DNA from: Amycolatopsis sp. NBC_01488
Lineage (GTDB): Bacteria; Actinomycetota; Actinomycetes; Mycobacteriales; Pseudonocardiaceae
NCBI RefSeq assembly: GCF_036227105.1
Contig: NZ_CP109434.1
Location: 67,001-131,000 of the forward strand
Length of the DNA stretch: 64,000 nt
Reading direction: 5' to 3'
Below the pieces are notes generated by a model. That model was not told the DNA's origin. It searched no databases and saw only the letters and a program-made list of their open reading frames with translations. Below are positions 8,798 through 16,206 of the stretch, piece after piece (the stretch's first letter is position 1; each line of letters begins with the position of its first letter). Both the position numbers and the translations under genes were made by a program.

Positions 8798-8974
8798 CCG
8801 CCCCTCCTCGGGTGTTGCCTGCCCGTTCATCGTGGTCACGGCAGCGGGGCGAATTCAAGGAAACGTCGCGAACGGTCCGTTCGCGCTATTCGGTTGCGCG
8901 GCCGCGGATCGGTCCGGCAAGCTGAACCGCATCCGGCAGGGAGCCGGGGTCGAGAGCGGGGAGGTGCCGTCGTG

Positions 8975-9025
8975 ATGGATGTCCGGGCCTGTTCGAGCCC
9001 TCACCCACCCGCCCCCCGAGGCTGA
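8975..9025 (+). CDS. Possible 16-codon leader peptide upstream of RIO kinase
   Basis: A short ORF, MDVRACSSPHPPAPRG, follows GGGGAGG (8958-8964) at a workable distance. A GTG lies immediately before the ATG. It ends 10 bp before a hairpin (9036-9068) that abuts the RIO kinase start. No homologous leader family is recognised. Coding status is inferred only from the ribosome binding site and placement. Confidence 0.3.
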   Translation: MDVRACSSPHPPAPRG

Positions 9026-9035
9026 TCACGCGCCC

Positions 9036-9068
9036 GGTGGGGCATCCCTGACCAAGGAGAACCCCACC
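9036..9068 (+). promoter_or_regulatory. Hairpin enclosing the RIO kinase Shine-Dalgarno
   Basis: GGTGGGG (9036-9042) pairs perfectly with CCCCACC (9062-9068). The 19-nt loop contains AAGGAGA, the presumed Shine-Dalgarno for the GTG at 9070. The stem ends directly before the start codon, which could modulate initiation. Confidence 0.4.
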
Positions 9069-9069
9069 A

Positions 9070-10029
9070 GTGCGCCAGCACGATTCCGAAGACTTCGACC
9101 TTCCCGACGACCGCTTCGCCCGCCGCGCGCGGCCGGGCCGCCGCGAGCGGTTCGACGAACCCGAACCCGTCCGCCGCGGCCGGCTCACCGAAGGCGAGCG
9201 CGTCCGGCTCGCCAAGCTCCGCGACGACGCCTACACCGAAAACCGGCTGCCGGACGGCGCCGACCGCTGGTCCACCTGGGACGACGCCGAACACGGCCCG
9301 CTGCCCCGGCCCGAGTGGGTCGTCACCGAGCTCGCCGCCGTCGACACCGACCTCGGCGTCCTCAAGACCGGCAAGGAGGCCGACGTCCACCTGCTGCGGC
9401 GCGGGCTGCCCGGCACCCCCGGCACGCTGCTCGCCGCGAAGCGCTACCGCAGCGACGAACACAAGCTGTTCCACCGCGACGCGGGCTACCTCGAAGGGCG
9501 CCGGATGCGGCGGTCCCGGGAGAACCGGGCGATGGCGCAGCGCACCGCGTTCGGCCGCAACCTCGTCGCCGAACAGTGGGCCGTCGCGGAGTTCGCCGCG
9601 TTGAGTCGCTTGTGGACACTGGGCGCGCCGGTGCCGTACCCGGTGCAGCGCACCGGCACCGAACTGCTCCTCGAGTTCCTCGGCGAGGACGACGGGACGG
9701 CCGCGCCGCGCCTGGCCCAGGTCCGCCCGGAGCCGGACGAGCTGACGGACCTGTGGTTCCAGGCCACCGCGGCGCTCGAGCTGCTCGCGTCGGAAGGCCT
9801 CGCGCACGGCGACCTCTCGGCGTACAACCTGCTCGTGCACCGGGGCCGGCTGGTGGTGATCGACCTGCCGCAGGTGGTCGACGTCGTCGCCAACCCCGGC
9901 GGCGTCGAGTTCCTCGCGCGGGACGTGCGCAACCTCGCCGGCTGGTTCCACGGCCGGGGCCTCGGCGAGCACGTCACCAGCACCGATGAGCTGCTGGCGG
10001 CGCTCGTTTCCGCCGCCGGGCTCGGGTGA
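9070..10029 (+). CDS. RIO-type serine protein kinase
   Basis: A 319-residue RIO-family kinase, an ancient atypical kinase fold. In archaea and eukaryotes the family acts in ribosome maturation; the bacterial role is poorly defined. The glycine-loop substitute and lysine region read LKTGKEADVHLL and LAAKRYRSDEHKLF. The catalytic loop is LAHGDLSAYNLLVH (Asp, Asn). The metal-binding loop is VVIDLPQVVD. About 90 N-terminal residues are charged and probably disordered. GTG 9070 is preceded by AAGGAG at 10 nt inside a hairpin loop. Transcribed upstream of, but 353 bp from, the RNA helicase gene, consistent with an RNA-related role. Confidence 0.9.
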   Translation: MRQHDSEDFDLPDDRFARRARPGRRERFDEPEPVRRGRLTEGERVRLAKLRDDAYTENRLPDGADRWSTWDDAEHGPLPRPEWVVTELAAVDTDLGVLKTGKEADVHLLRRGLPGTPGTLLAAKRYRSDEHKLFHRDAGYLEGRRMRRSRENRAMAQRTAFGRNLVAEQWAVAEFAALSRLWTLGAPVPYPVQRTGTELLLEFLGEDDGTAAPRLAQVRPEPDELTDLWFQATAALELLASEGLAHGDLSAYNLLVHRGRLVVIDLPQVVDVVANPGGVEFLARDVRNLAGWFHGRGLGEHVTSTDELLAALVSAAGLG

Positions 10030-10382
10030 ATCCGCGGCGGCGTCGCGGGTTGTGGCGTGGAACACGCCTGCGACGCCGCCCACAACGGGTCACCTCGATG
10101 CGGAGGACCAGCTCCCCTTCAGGTACAGTCTGTACAGACCGCAACCGGCGGCGTGGATGAGTTGGTGTCCGTCGCCTCCAGAGCCACCGAATGGCTCGCG
10201 GTGATCCGCAATCCCACCGTAATTCCACTGTAATTCCAAAAAAAGCGGCGCGCAGTGTCGGAAAGTGCAAGACACAGTGTGCCGGGGTCCGTCCCTGTGA
10301 ACGCCCACCGCACACCATCTTGCCCTGCCTGCGCGCGGGGAGCCCGGGCCTCCTTGTGACGAACCACGTCCGAGAGGCATTT
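10030..10382. promoter_or_regulatory. 353-bp leader/promoter region of the DEAD-box helicase gene
   Basis: No credible gene. It holds a perfect 12-bp palindrome GTCTGTACAGAC (10128-10139) nested in a GTACAG direct repeat (10123 and 10132, 9-bp period). It also holds two GTAATTCCA copies (10219-10227 and 10230-10238, 11-bp period) followed by an A7 run, unusually AT-rich for this genome. The rest would be a long 5' leader to the GTG at 10383, a situation common for cold-inducible helicase mRNAs. Confidence 0.5.
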
Positions 10383-11984
10383 GTGACAGTCACGTTCAAT
10401 TCCGGCCACACCTCGACGTCCGCGCGCGCGGACCGTCCCGACCGCAAGCCGCGCCAGCGCCCGGCCGGCGGGGACATGCTGCGCGACGACGCGGTCGAGA
10501 CCGTGGCCACCAAGACCTTCGCCCAGCTGGGCCTGCCGGAGCCGCTGCTTCGCGCGCTGGCCGAGGCGGGCATCGCCAACCCGTTCCCGATCCAGTCGGC
10601 GACCATCCCGGACGCCCTGGCCGGCCGCGACGTGCTGGGCCGCGCCCAGACCGGCTCGGGCAAGACCCTCGCCTTCGGCCTGGCCATGCTCGCCCGGCTC
10701 GACGGCGGCAAGGCCCGTCCGAAGCGCCCCCGCGCGCTGATCCTGGTGCCGACCCGCGAGCTGGCCATGCAGGTGGCCGACTCGCTGACCCCGCTCGCCA
10801 AGTCGCTCGGCCTGTGGTGCCGCACGGCCGTCGGCGGCATGGCCTTCGCCCGCCAGGCGGACGCGCTCTCCCGCGGCGTCGACCTGCTGATCGCCACCCC
10901 GGGGCGGCTGTCGGACCACGTCCGGCAGGGCACCGCGCACCTGGGCGACTGCAACTTCATCGCGCTCGACGAGGCCGACCAGATGGCGGACATGGGCTTC
11001 ATGCCGCAGGTCCGCGAGATCCTCGACCTCACCCCGCCGGGTGGCCAGCGGCTGCTGTTCTCGGCGACGCTCGACGGTGACGTCAACCGCCTGGTCCGCC
11101 AGTACCTGACCGACCCGGTCACGCACTCGGTCGCGCCGTCGACCGCGAGCGTCGACACCATGGACCACCACGTGCTCCAGGTGTCGCACCAGGACAAGCA
11201 GGACATCATCACGCAGATCGGCGCCCGCGAGGGCCGCACGATCATGTTCGTGCGGACGAAGCACCACGTCGACCGCCTCACCGAGCGCCTGCGCGAGCAG
11301 GGCGTGAACGCGCAGGCGCTGCACGGCGGCAAGACGCAGGGGCAGCGCAACCGCGTCCTCGCCGACTTCAAGGAAGGCCACGCCCCGGTGCTGGTCGCCA
11401 CGGACGTCGCCGCGCGCGGCATCCACGTCGACGACATCTCGCTGGTGCTGCACGTCGACCCGGCGGCCGACCACAAGGACTACCTGCACCGCGCGGGCCG
11501 CACGGCGCGCGCCGGCGCGTCCGGTGTCGTCGTCACGCTGGTCACCAACGACCAGCGCCGCATGGTCAAGCGGATGACCGACCGGGCCGGCGTGCGCGCC
11601 GAGTCCACGATGGTCCGTCCGGGTGACGACGCGCTGTCCCGCATCACCGGTGCCCGCGAGCCCAGTGGCGAACCGGTCATCGAGCGGCGGCGCGAGAACC
11701 CGCGTCGCGGCGGCGGTGGCTACGGCCGGGGTGGCGACCGCGGCGGCTACAGCCGGGGCGGCGACCGCGGCGGTTACCGCGGCGGCGACCGGGACCGCGG
11801 CGGTGACCGGGGCAGCTACACCGGCGGCGACCGCGACCGCGGTGGCGACCGTGGCGGGTACGCCCAGGGCTCCCGCGAGGGTCGTCCCGCCGGCTTCGGC
11901 GGCCGCGGCCGTCAGCCCCGCTCGGGCAACGGCGGTGGCTACGGCCGCCCGAGCCGTGGCCCGCGTCGCGGCTACGACAGCTGA
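10383..11984 (+). CDS. DEAD-box ATP-dependent RNA helicase with RGG-rich tail
   Basis: A 533-residue SF2 RNA helicase. Conserved motifs appear in order: Q-motif region NPFPIQSATIPDAL, Walker A AQTGSGKT, PTRELAMQ, TPGRL, DEADQ, SAT, IMFVRTKHH, ATDVAARGIHVDD and HRAGRTARAG. Residues from about 435 onward form a Gly/Arg/Asp/Tyr tail of GGDRGGY-like repeats, typical of RNA-binding tails of actinobacterial RhlE/DeaD proteins. It is predicted to remodel structured RNA in cold or ribosome assembly. The start is GTG 10383 with GAGAGG 5 nt upstream; a 64-residue in-frame extension is not protein-like. Followed by a strong hairpin terminator. Confidence 0.93.
   Translation: MTVTFNSGHTSTSARADRPDRKPRQRPAGGDMLRDDAVETVATKTFAQLGLPEPLLRALAEAGIANPFPIQSATIPDALAGRDVLGRAQTGSGKTLAFGLAMLARLDGGKARPKRPRALILVPTRELAMQVADSLTPLAKSLGLWCRTAVGGMAFARQADALSRGVDLLIATPGRLSDHVRQGTAHLGDCNFIALDEADQMADMGFMPQVREILDLTPPGGQRLLFSATLDGDVNRLVRQYLTDPVTHSVAPSTASVDTMDHHVLQVSHQDKQDIITQIGAREGRTIMFVRTKHHVDRLTERLREQGVNAQALHGGKTQGQRNRVLADFKEGHAPVLVATDVAARGIHVDDISLVLHVDPAADHKDYLHRAGRTARAGASGVVVTLVTNDQRRMVKRMTDRAGVRAESTMVRPGDDALSRITGAREPSGEPVIERRRENPRRGGGGYGRGGDRGGYSRGGDRGGYRGGDRDRGGDRGSYTGGDRDRGGDRGGYAQGSREGRPAGFGGRGRQPRSGNGGGYGRPSRGPRRGYDS
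11700..11975 (+). repeat. Internal GGDRGG-encoding tandem repeats in helicase tail
   Basis: Degenerate in-frame repeats of a GGCGACCGCGGCGGNTAC-like unit encode the Gly/Arg/Tyr/Asp-rich RNA-binding tail. Unit order is irregular, suggesting expansion by slippage or recombination within the coding sequence. Confidence 0.6.
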
Positions 11985-11995
11985 TTTCCCGCTTC

Positions 11996-12028
11996 GGAAG
12001 CCCCGGACCGCACCGGTCCGGGGCTTCC
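11996..12028 (+). terminator. Hairpin terminator after the helicase gene
   Basis: GGAAGCCCCGGACC and its perfect complement (14-bp stem) enclose a 5-nt loop, 11 bp after the helicase stop. The T-rich tail is weak (GTTTCC), as usual in high-GC actinobacteria. Confidence 0.75.
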
Positions 12029-12085
12029 GGCGTTTCCGGGCCCTGCTGCACGGGCACGCCGCGCCCGGATGCGAGACTGCAGGAC

Positions 12086-13261
12086 GTGACTACGCCGCCG
12101 ACGCTCCCGCCTGATGAGGTTTTCGACTGGCTCGACACCGAGGCGGAGAAGCGGGCGAACGCGGGGCTCGTGCGGCAGCTGCGGCCGCGTCCCGCGAAGG
12201 CGGACGAGCTGGACCTGGCCGGTAACGACTACCTCGGGCTGGCCCGCGACAAGCGCGTCGCCGGGGCCGCCGCGGCCGCCGCGCTGCGCTGGGGCGCCGG
12301 TTCGACCGGGTCCCGGCTCGTCACCGGGTCGACCGAGCTGCACACCGAGCTGGAGCTGGAGCTCGCCCGGTTCTGCGGCGCGCAGGCGGCGCTGGTGTTC
12401 TCGTCCGGCTTCACCGCGAACCTCGGCGCGGTCACGGCGCTGTCGGGAGCCGAGTCCGCGATCGTCACCGACAAGTACATCCACGCGTCGCTGATCGAGG
12501 GCTGCCGCCTCTCGCGGGCCGACGTCGCCGCGGTAGCCCACGCGACGCCGTCCGCGATCAAGAACGCGCTGGCGACCCGGCGCAAGCCGCGGGCGCTGGT
12601 GGTCACCGACTCGGTGTTCTCGGTCGACGGTGACCTCGCCCCGCTCGGCGAGCTGGCCGGGATCTGCCGTTCGCACGGCGCGGCGCTGGTCGTGGACGAC
12701 GCCCACGGCTTCGGCGTCCTGGGTGAAGGCGGCCGCGGCGCGGTCCACGCGGCCGGGCTGTCGAGCGCGCCCGACGTCGTCACGACGGTGACGCTGTCGA
12801 AGTCGCTCGGCGCCCAGGGCGGTGCGGTGATCGGGCCGCGTCGCGTGATCAAGCACCTGGTGGACACCGCGCGCAGCTTCATCTTCGACACCGCTCTGGC
12901 GCCCGCGAGCGTCGCGGCCGCGTTGGCCGCTTTGCACGCGCTCAAGGAAGAGCCAGGGCTGGCGGGCAAGGTGCTGGAGAACTCGGGCAACCTGGCGATG
13001 TCGCTGAAGGCGGCCGGGCTGAAGGTGAGCCTGCCGGAGGCGGCTGTGATCTCGGTACAGGCGCCGTCCGCGGAGACGGCCGTCGCTTGGGCGGCGGCGT
13101 GCGCGGAGCAGGGCATCCGGGTCGGGTGCTTCCGGCCGCCGTCGGTGCCGGACGGGATTTCGCGGCTCCGGCTGACCGCGCGAGCCGACCTCACGGAGTC
13201 CGATGTGGACCGTGCGGCGAAGGTGATCACGGCGACGGCGCCCCGGGGCGCGACGGTCTAG
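12086..13261 (+). CDS. bioF: 8-amino-7-oxononanoate synthase / alpha-oxoamine synthase family
   Basis: A 391-residue PLP-dependent fold-type I enzyme condensing an amino acid with an acyl-CoA or acyl-ACP. In BioF these are alanine and pimeloyl thioester, the first committed step of biotin ring assembly. Visible motifs are LDLAGNDYLGLA, GAGSTGSRLVTGS, the cofactor-contacting VVDDAHGFGVLG, and the PLP lysine in TLSKSLGAQGG. Length fits BioF. No other bio genes are nearby, so another alpha-oxoamine synthase role is possible. The GTG start has only AGGA directly upstream. The end overlaps the convergent NmrA-type gene by 4 bp. Confidence 0.8.
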   Translation: MTTPPTLPPDEVFDWLDTEAEKRANAGLVRQLRPRPAKADELDLAGNDYLGLARDKRVAGAAAAAALRWGAGSTGSRLVTGSTELHTELELELARFCGAQAALVFSSGFTANLGAVTALSGAESAIVTDKYIHASLIEGCRLSRADVAAVAHATPSAIKNALATRRKPRALVVTDSVFSVDGDLAPLGELAGICRSHGAALVVDDAHGFGVLGEGGRGAVHAAGLSSAPDVVTTVTLSKSLGAQGGAVIGPRRVIKHLVDTARSFIFDTALAPASVAAALAALHALKEEPGLAGKVLENSGNLAMSLKAAGLKVSLPEAAVISVQAPSAETAVAWAAACAEQGIRVGCFRPPSVPDGISRLRLTARADLTESDVDRAAKVITATAPRGATV

Positions 13262-14100
13262 GCCGCGAGCGCAGCCGCCACCGGCCGCGGCTCCCGTCCG
13301 AGGAGTTCGCTCAGCCGGGGACCGGTTTCCGCGAAGTCGCCCCGCCGCGCGGCGGGGAAGAACGTCAGCAGCATGCGGGCCATGGGTTCGGGTGTGCCGG
13401 CCGCGATCCGGTCGGCGACCCACCGCTCGTCGTCGACGACCACCCGCTTGACCTCGCGACCGGTGCGGTCGGCGGCGAGCGCGGCGAGGTCGTCGAAGGT
13501 GACGGCCGTGGGGGTGGTGATCGTGACGGGACCGTCGACGGTTCGCCCGGCGAGGATCACCGCGGCTGCTTCGGCGGCGTCCTCGCGGTGGGTCCACGAA
13601 ACCGGGCCGTCTTCGGGCGCGACGATCTCGCCGGTCTCCCGCCACGGACCAAGGAGCCAGGCGAGGCTGTGGGCGTAGAACCCGTTGCGCAACGACGTCC
13701 AGGCGACCCCGGACCCGGCGAGGATCTCCTCGGTGGCCTTGTGGTCCCGGGCCGGGGCGAACGAGCTGTCCGTGCGCACGTTCTGGTGGCTGGTGTAGAG
13801 GATCCGCCGGGCGCCCGCGGCGACGGCCGCCTCGATCGCGGTGCGGTGCAGGGCGACGCCGTCGGCGGCCGGGTCGTTGGACGACACGAGCAGCACCTGG
13901 TCGGCACCCTCGAACGACTCGCGCAAGGCGGCGGGGTCTTCGTAGGAACCGGGCCGCACCCGCACGCCGCGGTCGGCGAAGGACCGCGCCTTCGCGACGT
14001 CGCGCACGCTGACGCCGATCTCTTCGGCCGGTACGCGGGTGAGCAGGTGCTCGACGGTGGCTCCGTTGAGGGCGCCGGTCGCGCCGGTGATCACGATCAT
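13258..14100 (-). CDS. NmrA-like NAD(P)H-binding oxidoreductase
   Basis: A 280-residue atypical SDR of the NmrA/QOR2 type. The N-terminal glycine motif VITGATGALNGATVEHLL is at residues 3-20, slightly altered from GATGxxG. LLVSSND and YTSHQNV follow, as in quinone oxidoreductase QOR2. It probably senses or reduces quinones or other electrophiles using NADPH. Its ATG overlaps the stop of the TetR gene (ATGA), so the two are translationally coupled and both should be controlled by the palindromic operator upstream of tetR. Confidence 0.85.
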   Translation of the reverse strand: MIVITGATGALNGATVEHLLTRVPAEEIGVSVRDVAKARSFADRGVRVRPGSYEDPAALRESFEGADQVLLVSSNDPAADGVALHRTAIEAAVAAGARRILYTSHQNVRTDSSFAPARDHKATEEILAGSGVAWTSLRNGFYAHSLAWLLGPWRETGEIVAPEDGPVSWTHREDAAEAAAVILAGRTVDGPVTITTPTAVTFDDLAALAADRTGREVKRVVVDDERWVADRIAAGTPEPMARMLLTFFPAARRGDFAETGPRLSELLGREPRPVAAALAA

Positions 14101-14663
14101 CGCGGGGATTCCTCTTTCAGCAGGGGCAACAGGATGTCGTCGACGAGGTGCTCGAGGAAGGGCTCGTCGCCGGGCTCTCCGGCGACGACCAGCCGGTGGA
14201 CGAGCATCGCCGGGACGATCTCGGCGAAGAGCGCGGCGCCACGCGAGTCCAGGAGTCCGTCACGCAGCGGCTTCCGGGTCATCGCGGCCTGGTCGCGGTG
14301 CAGGATCCGCCGCATCGCCGCGGCGAGGTCGGGATCGCCGCGCATCCCGGCGAAGACCGCGCCGAGCAGCCCGACTTGCTGCTCGGCGATCTCCCGCGCG
14401 AGCCAGCTCACGGTCTCGAGGAGCGCGCCGCGGAGGTCGCCGGCCGAGGGATCGGGCGGTGTCGCGCCCGCGCGGTGGTCGACGGCCGCGGCGACCAGCG
14501 CGGCCTTGCCCGGGTAGCGGCGGTAGATCGTCGCCTTCCCCACCCCGGCCGCCGCCGCGACGGCTTCGATCGACAACCGGTCGTAGCCGACGTCGATCAG
14601 CAGCGCCAGCGTCGCGTCGAAGATGGCGACGTCGCGGCCGGCGTCTCGCGGTCTTCCTGGCAC
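14097..14663 (-). CDS. TetR-family transcriptional repressor (autoregulated)
   Basis: A 188-residue TetR regulator. The N-terminal HTH (residues 12-55) includes LSIEAVAAAAGVGKATIYRRYPGKAAL; the C-terminal ligand domain is helical and of TetR_C_16/11-like length. The start is GTG 14663 with GGGGAG 6 nt upstream. The gene is first in an operon with the coupled NmrA-like reductase. The operator palindrome at 14674-14705 lies 10 bp upstream of the start codon, so autorepression and control of the reductase are likely. Confidence 0.92.
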   Translation of the reverse strand: MPGRPRDAGRDVAIFDATLALLIDVGYDRLSIEAVAAAAGVGKATIYRRYPGKAALVAAAVDHRAGATPPDPSAGDLRGALLETVSWLAREIAEQQVGLLGAVFAGMRGDPDLAAAMRRILHRDQAAMTRKPLRDGLLDSRGAALFAEIVPAMLVHRLVVAGEPGDEPFLEHLVDDILLPLLKEESPR

Positions 14664-14673
14664 AGCGTCTCCC

Positions 14674-14705
14674 CTCGATACGAAACGGTACCGTCTCGTA
14701 TCGAG
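14674..14705. promoter_or_regulatory. TetR operator, 32-bp near-perfect palindrome
   Basis: Half-site CTCGATACGA-A-ACGGT mirrors ACCGT-C-TCGTATCGAG; 15 of 16 pairs match, and the single mismatch is A against C. It is centred on GGTACC, a common core for TetR-class operators, and sits immediately upstream of the tetR ribosome binding site, where it would overlap the transcription start. Confidence 0.85.
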
Positions 14706-14739
14706 AGTAGACCCGACGCCGGATCTTGTCGAGGAAGCG

Positions 14740-15174
14740 TCAGCGGGGGAGGCGGCGCATGCGGATGTGCGGGATTCCGTCTTCGTCCGTGTACTCCGCG
14801 CCTTCCGCGACGAAGCCGTAGCGCGCGTAGAAGCCTTGGACGTACGTCTGGGCGTCCAGGACGTACTCGCCGGGGATGGCGAGGGCCGCGTCCATCAAGC
14901 GGGCCGCCAGGCCCTGGCCGCGAGCCGACGCCGCGGTCACCACGCGGCCGATGCGGCGGACGCCACCCGGGTCGGCCAGCACCCGCAGGTAGGACGTGAC
15001 CCCGTCGGCGTCCGAGAACCACAGGTGACGCGTGCCCGGAAGCAGGTCACGGCCGTCGAGTTCGGGGTAGGCCGCTTTCTGCTCCACCACGAACACGTCC
15101 ACGCGCAGGCGGAGGATGTCGTGCAGCTGGGCGGCCGTCAGCTCGGGCCCGGTCGCGTCGTGCAGGGTCGGCAT
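14740..15174 (-). CDS. elaA: ElaA-family GNAT acetyltransferase
   Basis: A 144-residue single-domain GNAT closely matching the ElaA family. LRLRVDVFVVEQ is near the N-terminus, IGRVVTAASARGQGLAARLM carries the acetyl-CoA-binding RxxGxA-type loop, and the family C-terminus is FYARYGFVAEGAEYTDEDGIPHI. The substrate of ElaA is not established. AGGGGGC precedes the ATG. Probably monocistronic; the serine protease gene lies upstream on the same strand, 18 bp away. Confidence 0.9.
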   Translation of the reverse strand: MPTLHDATGPELTAAQLHDILRLRVDVFVVEQKAAYPELDGRDLLPGTRHLWFSDADGVTSYLRVLADPGGVRRIGRVVTAASARGQGLAARLMDAALAIPGEYVLDAQTYVQGFYARYGFVAEGAEYTDEDGIPHIRMRRLPR

Positions 15175-15192
15175 GCCCCCTGCCTATCACGC

Positions 15193-16008
15193 TCAGCCGA
15201 AGAGGCGCGGGTTGGCCTGGGCCTCGATGTCGGCCGTGTACGTCGACACGCGCGTGTAGACGCCCGGTTTGCCCGCCTTGCCGCAGCCGTCGCCGAAGGA
15301 CACGATGCCGATCAGCGTGTCGCCCACGACGAGCGGGCCGCCGGAGTCGCCCTGGCACGCGTCGACACCGCCCTCGGCGTACCCCGCGCAGACCATCGTC
15401 TTCTGGTCGTACACGGAATAGTCGGCGCGGCAGGCACTGTCCGACACCACCGGGACCCGGGCGCTGCGCAGGTAGTCGGACCGGTCGCCGCCGTCGGCGA
15501 CACGGCCCCAGCCGAGCACCGTCGCTTGGGTGCCTTCGCGGTACGAAGCGGCGTCACTGCTGTCCGGCAGCTTCGCGGGCCGGTAGCCGAACTGGCCGCG
15601 GACGGTCATGACCGCGACGTCGTCGCCCTGCGTCGGATCGTTGTAGCCCTTGCTGATCCAGACCTTCGACACGGTCAGGACGTCACCCTCGTCGGTGCGC
15701 TTGTCCTCCCGGCCGGCCACCACGCGGACGTCCTGCTTCGCGACCGCTTTCGCGCAGTGCGCCGCCGTCACGACCGCGGTCGAGCTGACGATCACCGCGC
15801 CGCAGAACTGGTTGCCGCCCGCGTCGGTCAGGTACACCGCGTACGGGTGGTCGGCGAGCGAAGCCTTGTCGCCGCCCACGATCCGCGGCTGGTTGGCCGA
15901 CGCCGGGTCCGCCGACGCCGTGCCGACGACCACCGGGACGGCCACCGCGGCGACCGCGAGGAGCGCGCCGCTCGCGAGCAGCAGGGATCGGCGGGACTTC
16001 ACGGACAT
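15193..16008 (-). CDS. Secreted trypsin-like serine protease (S1)
   Basis: A 271-residue preproprotease. The signal peptide covers residues 1-33 (basic SVKSRR, hydrophobic LLLASGALLAVAAVAVP, AxA-type TASA). A short propeptide precedes the mature N-terminus IVGG. The catalytic triad is His in TAAHC, Asp in GDDVAVM and Ser in GDSGGP. Asp before the oxyanion segment (VDACQGDSGG) predicts trypsin-like Lys/Arg specificity. Six cysteines can form three disulfides. The ATG at 16008 has AGGGGGA about 9 nt upstream; in-frame sequence further upstream is non-coding repeat. Confidence 0.92.
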   Translation of the reverse strand: MSVKSRRSLLLASGALLAVAAVAVPVVVGTASADPASANQPRIVGGDKASLADHPYAVYLTDAGGNQFCGAVIVSSTAVVTAAHCAKAVAKQDVRVVAGREDKRTDEGDVLTVSKVWISKGYNDPTQGDDVAVMTVRGQFGYRPAKLPDSSDAASYREGTQATVLGWGRVADGGDRSDYLRSARVPVVSDSACRADYSVYDQKTMVCAGYAEGGVDACQGDSGGPLVVGDTLIGIVSFGDGCGKAGKPGVYTRVSTYTADIEAQANPRLFG

Positions 16009-16025
16009 GGGACGTTCCCCCTCTT

Positions 16026-16055
16026 TCACATCAACACGAGTCACATCAACACGAG
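16026..16055. repeat. Perfect 15-bp tandem duplication in protease leader
   Basis: TCACATCAACACGAG occurs twice head to tail at 16026-16040 and 16041-16055, 18 bp upstream of the protease ATG on the other strand. It lies in the untranslated leader or promoter of the protease gene. Confidence 0.85.
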
Positions 16056-16206
16056 CAAGACCAGCACACGACGAAGCGCTCAGCACCCGGATGACTCCGG
16101 TGCGTGAACGAGCGGCGCTGAATACCCTAATCGGAGTGGGCCCGAAACGGTGTCACTGAAACGGGTGGACTCCGCGCTCACCGAACGCTTCTGTCAAGCT
16201 GATCCG

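Noticed and set aside
10090..10380. 96-codon minus-strand ORF in the helicase leader
   Set aside because: No homology-like motif and no ribosome binding site; overlaps the regulatory repeats.
10191..10382. 64-residue N-terminal extension of the DEAD-box helicase
   Set aside because: No Shine-Dalgarno, Cys/Pro-rich non-homologous sequence, and it would translate the repeat elements; GTG 10383 has GAGAGG at the right distance.
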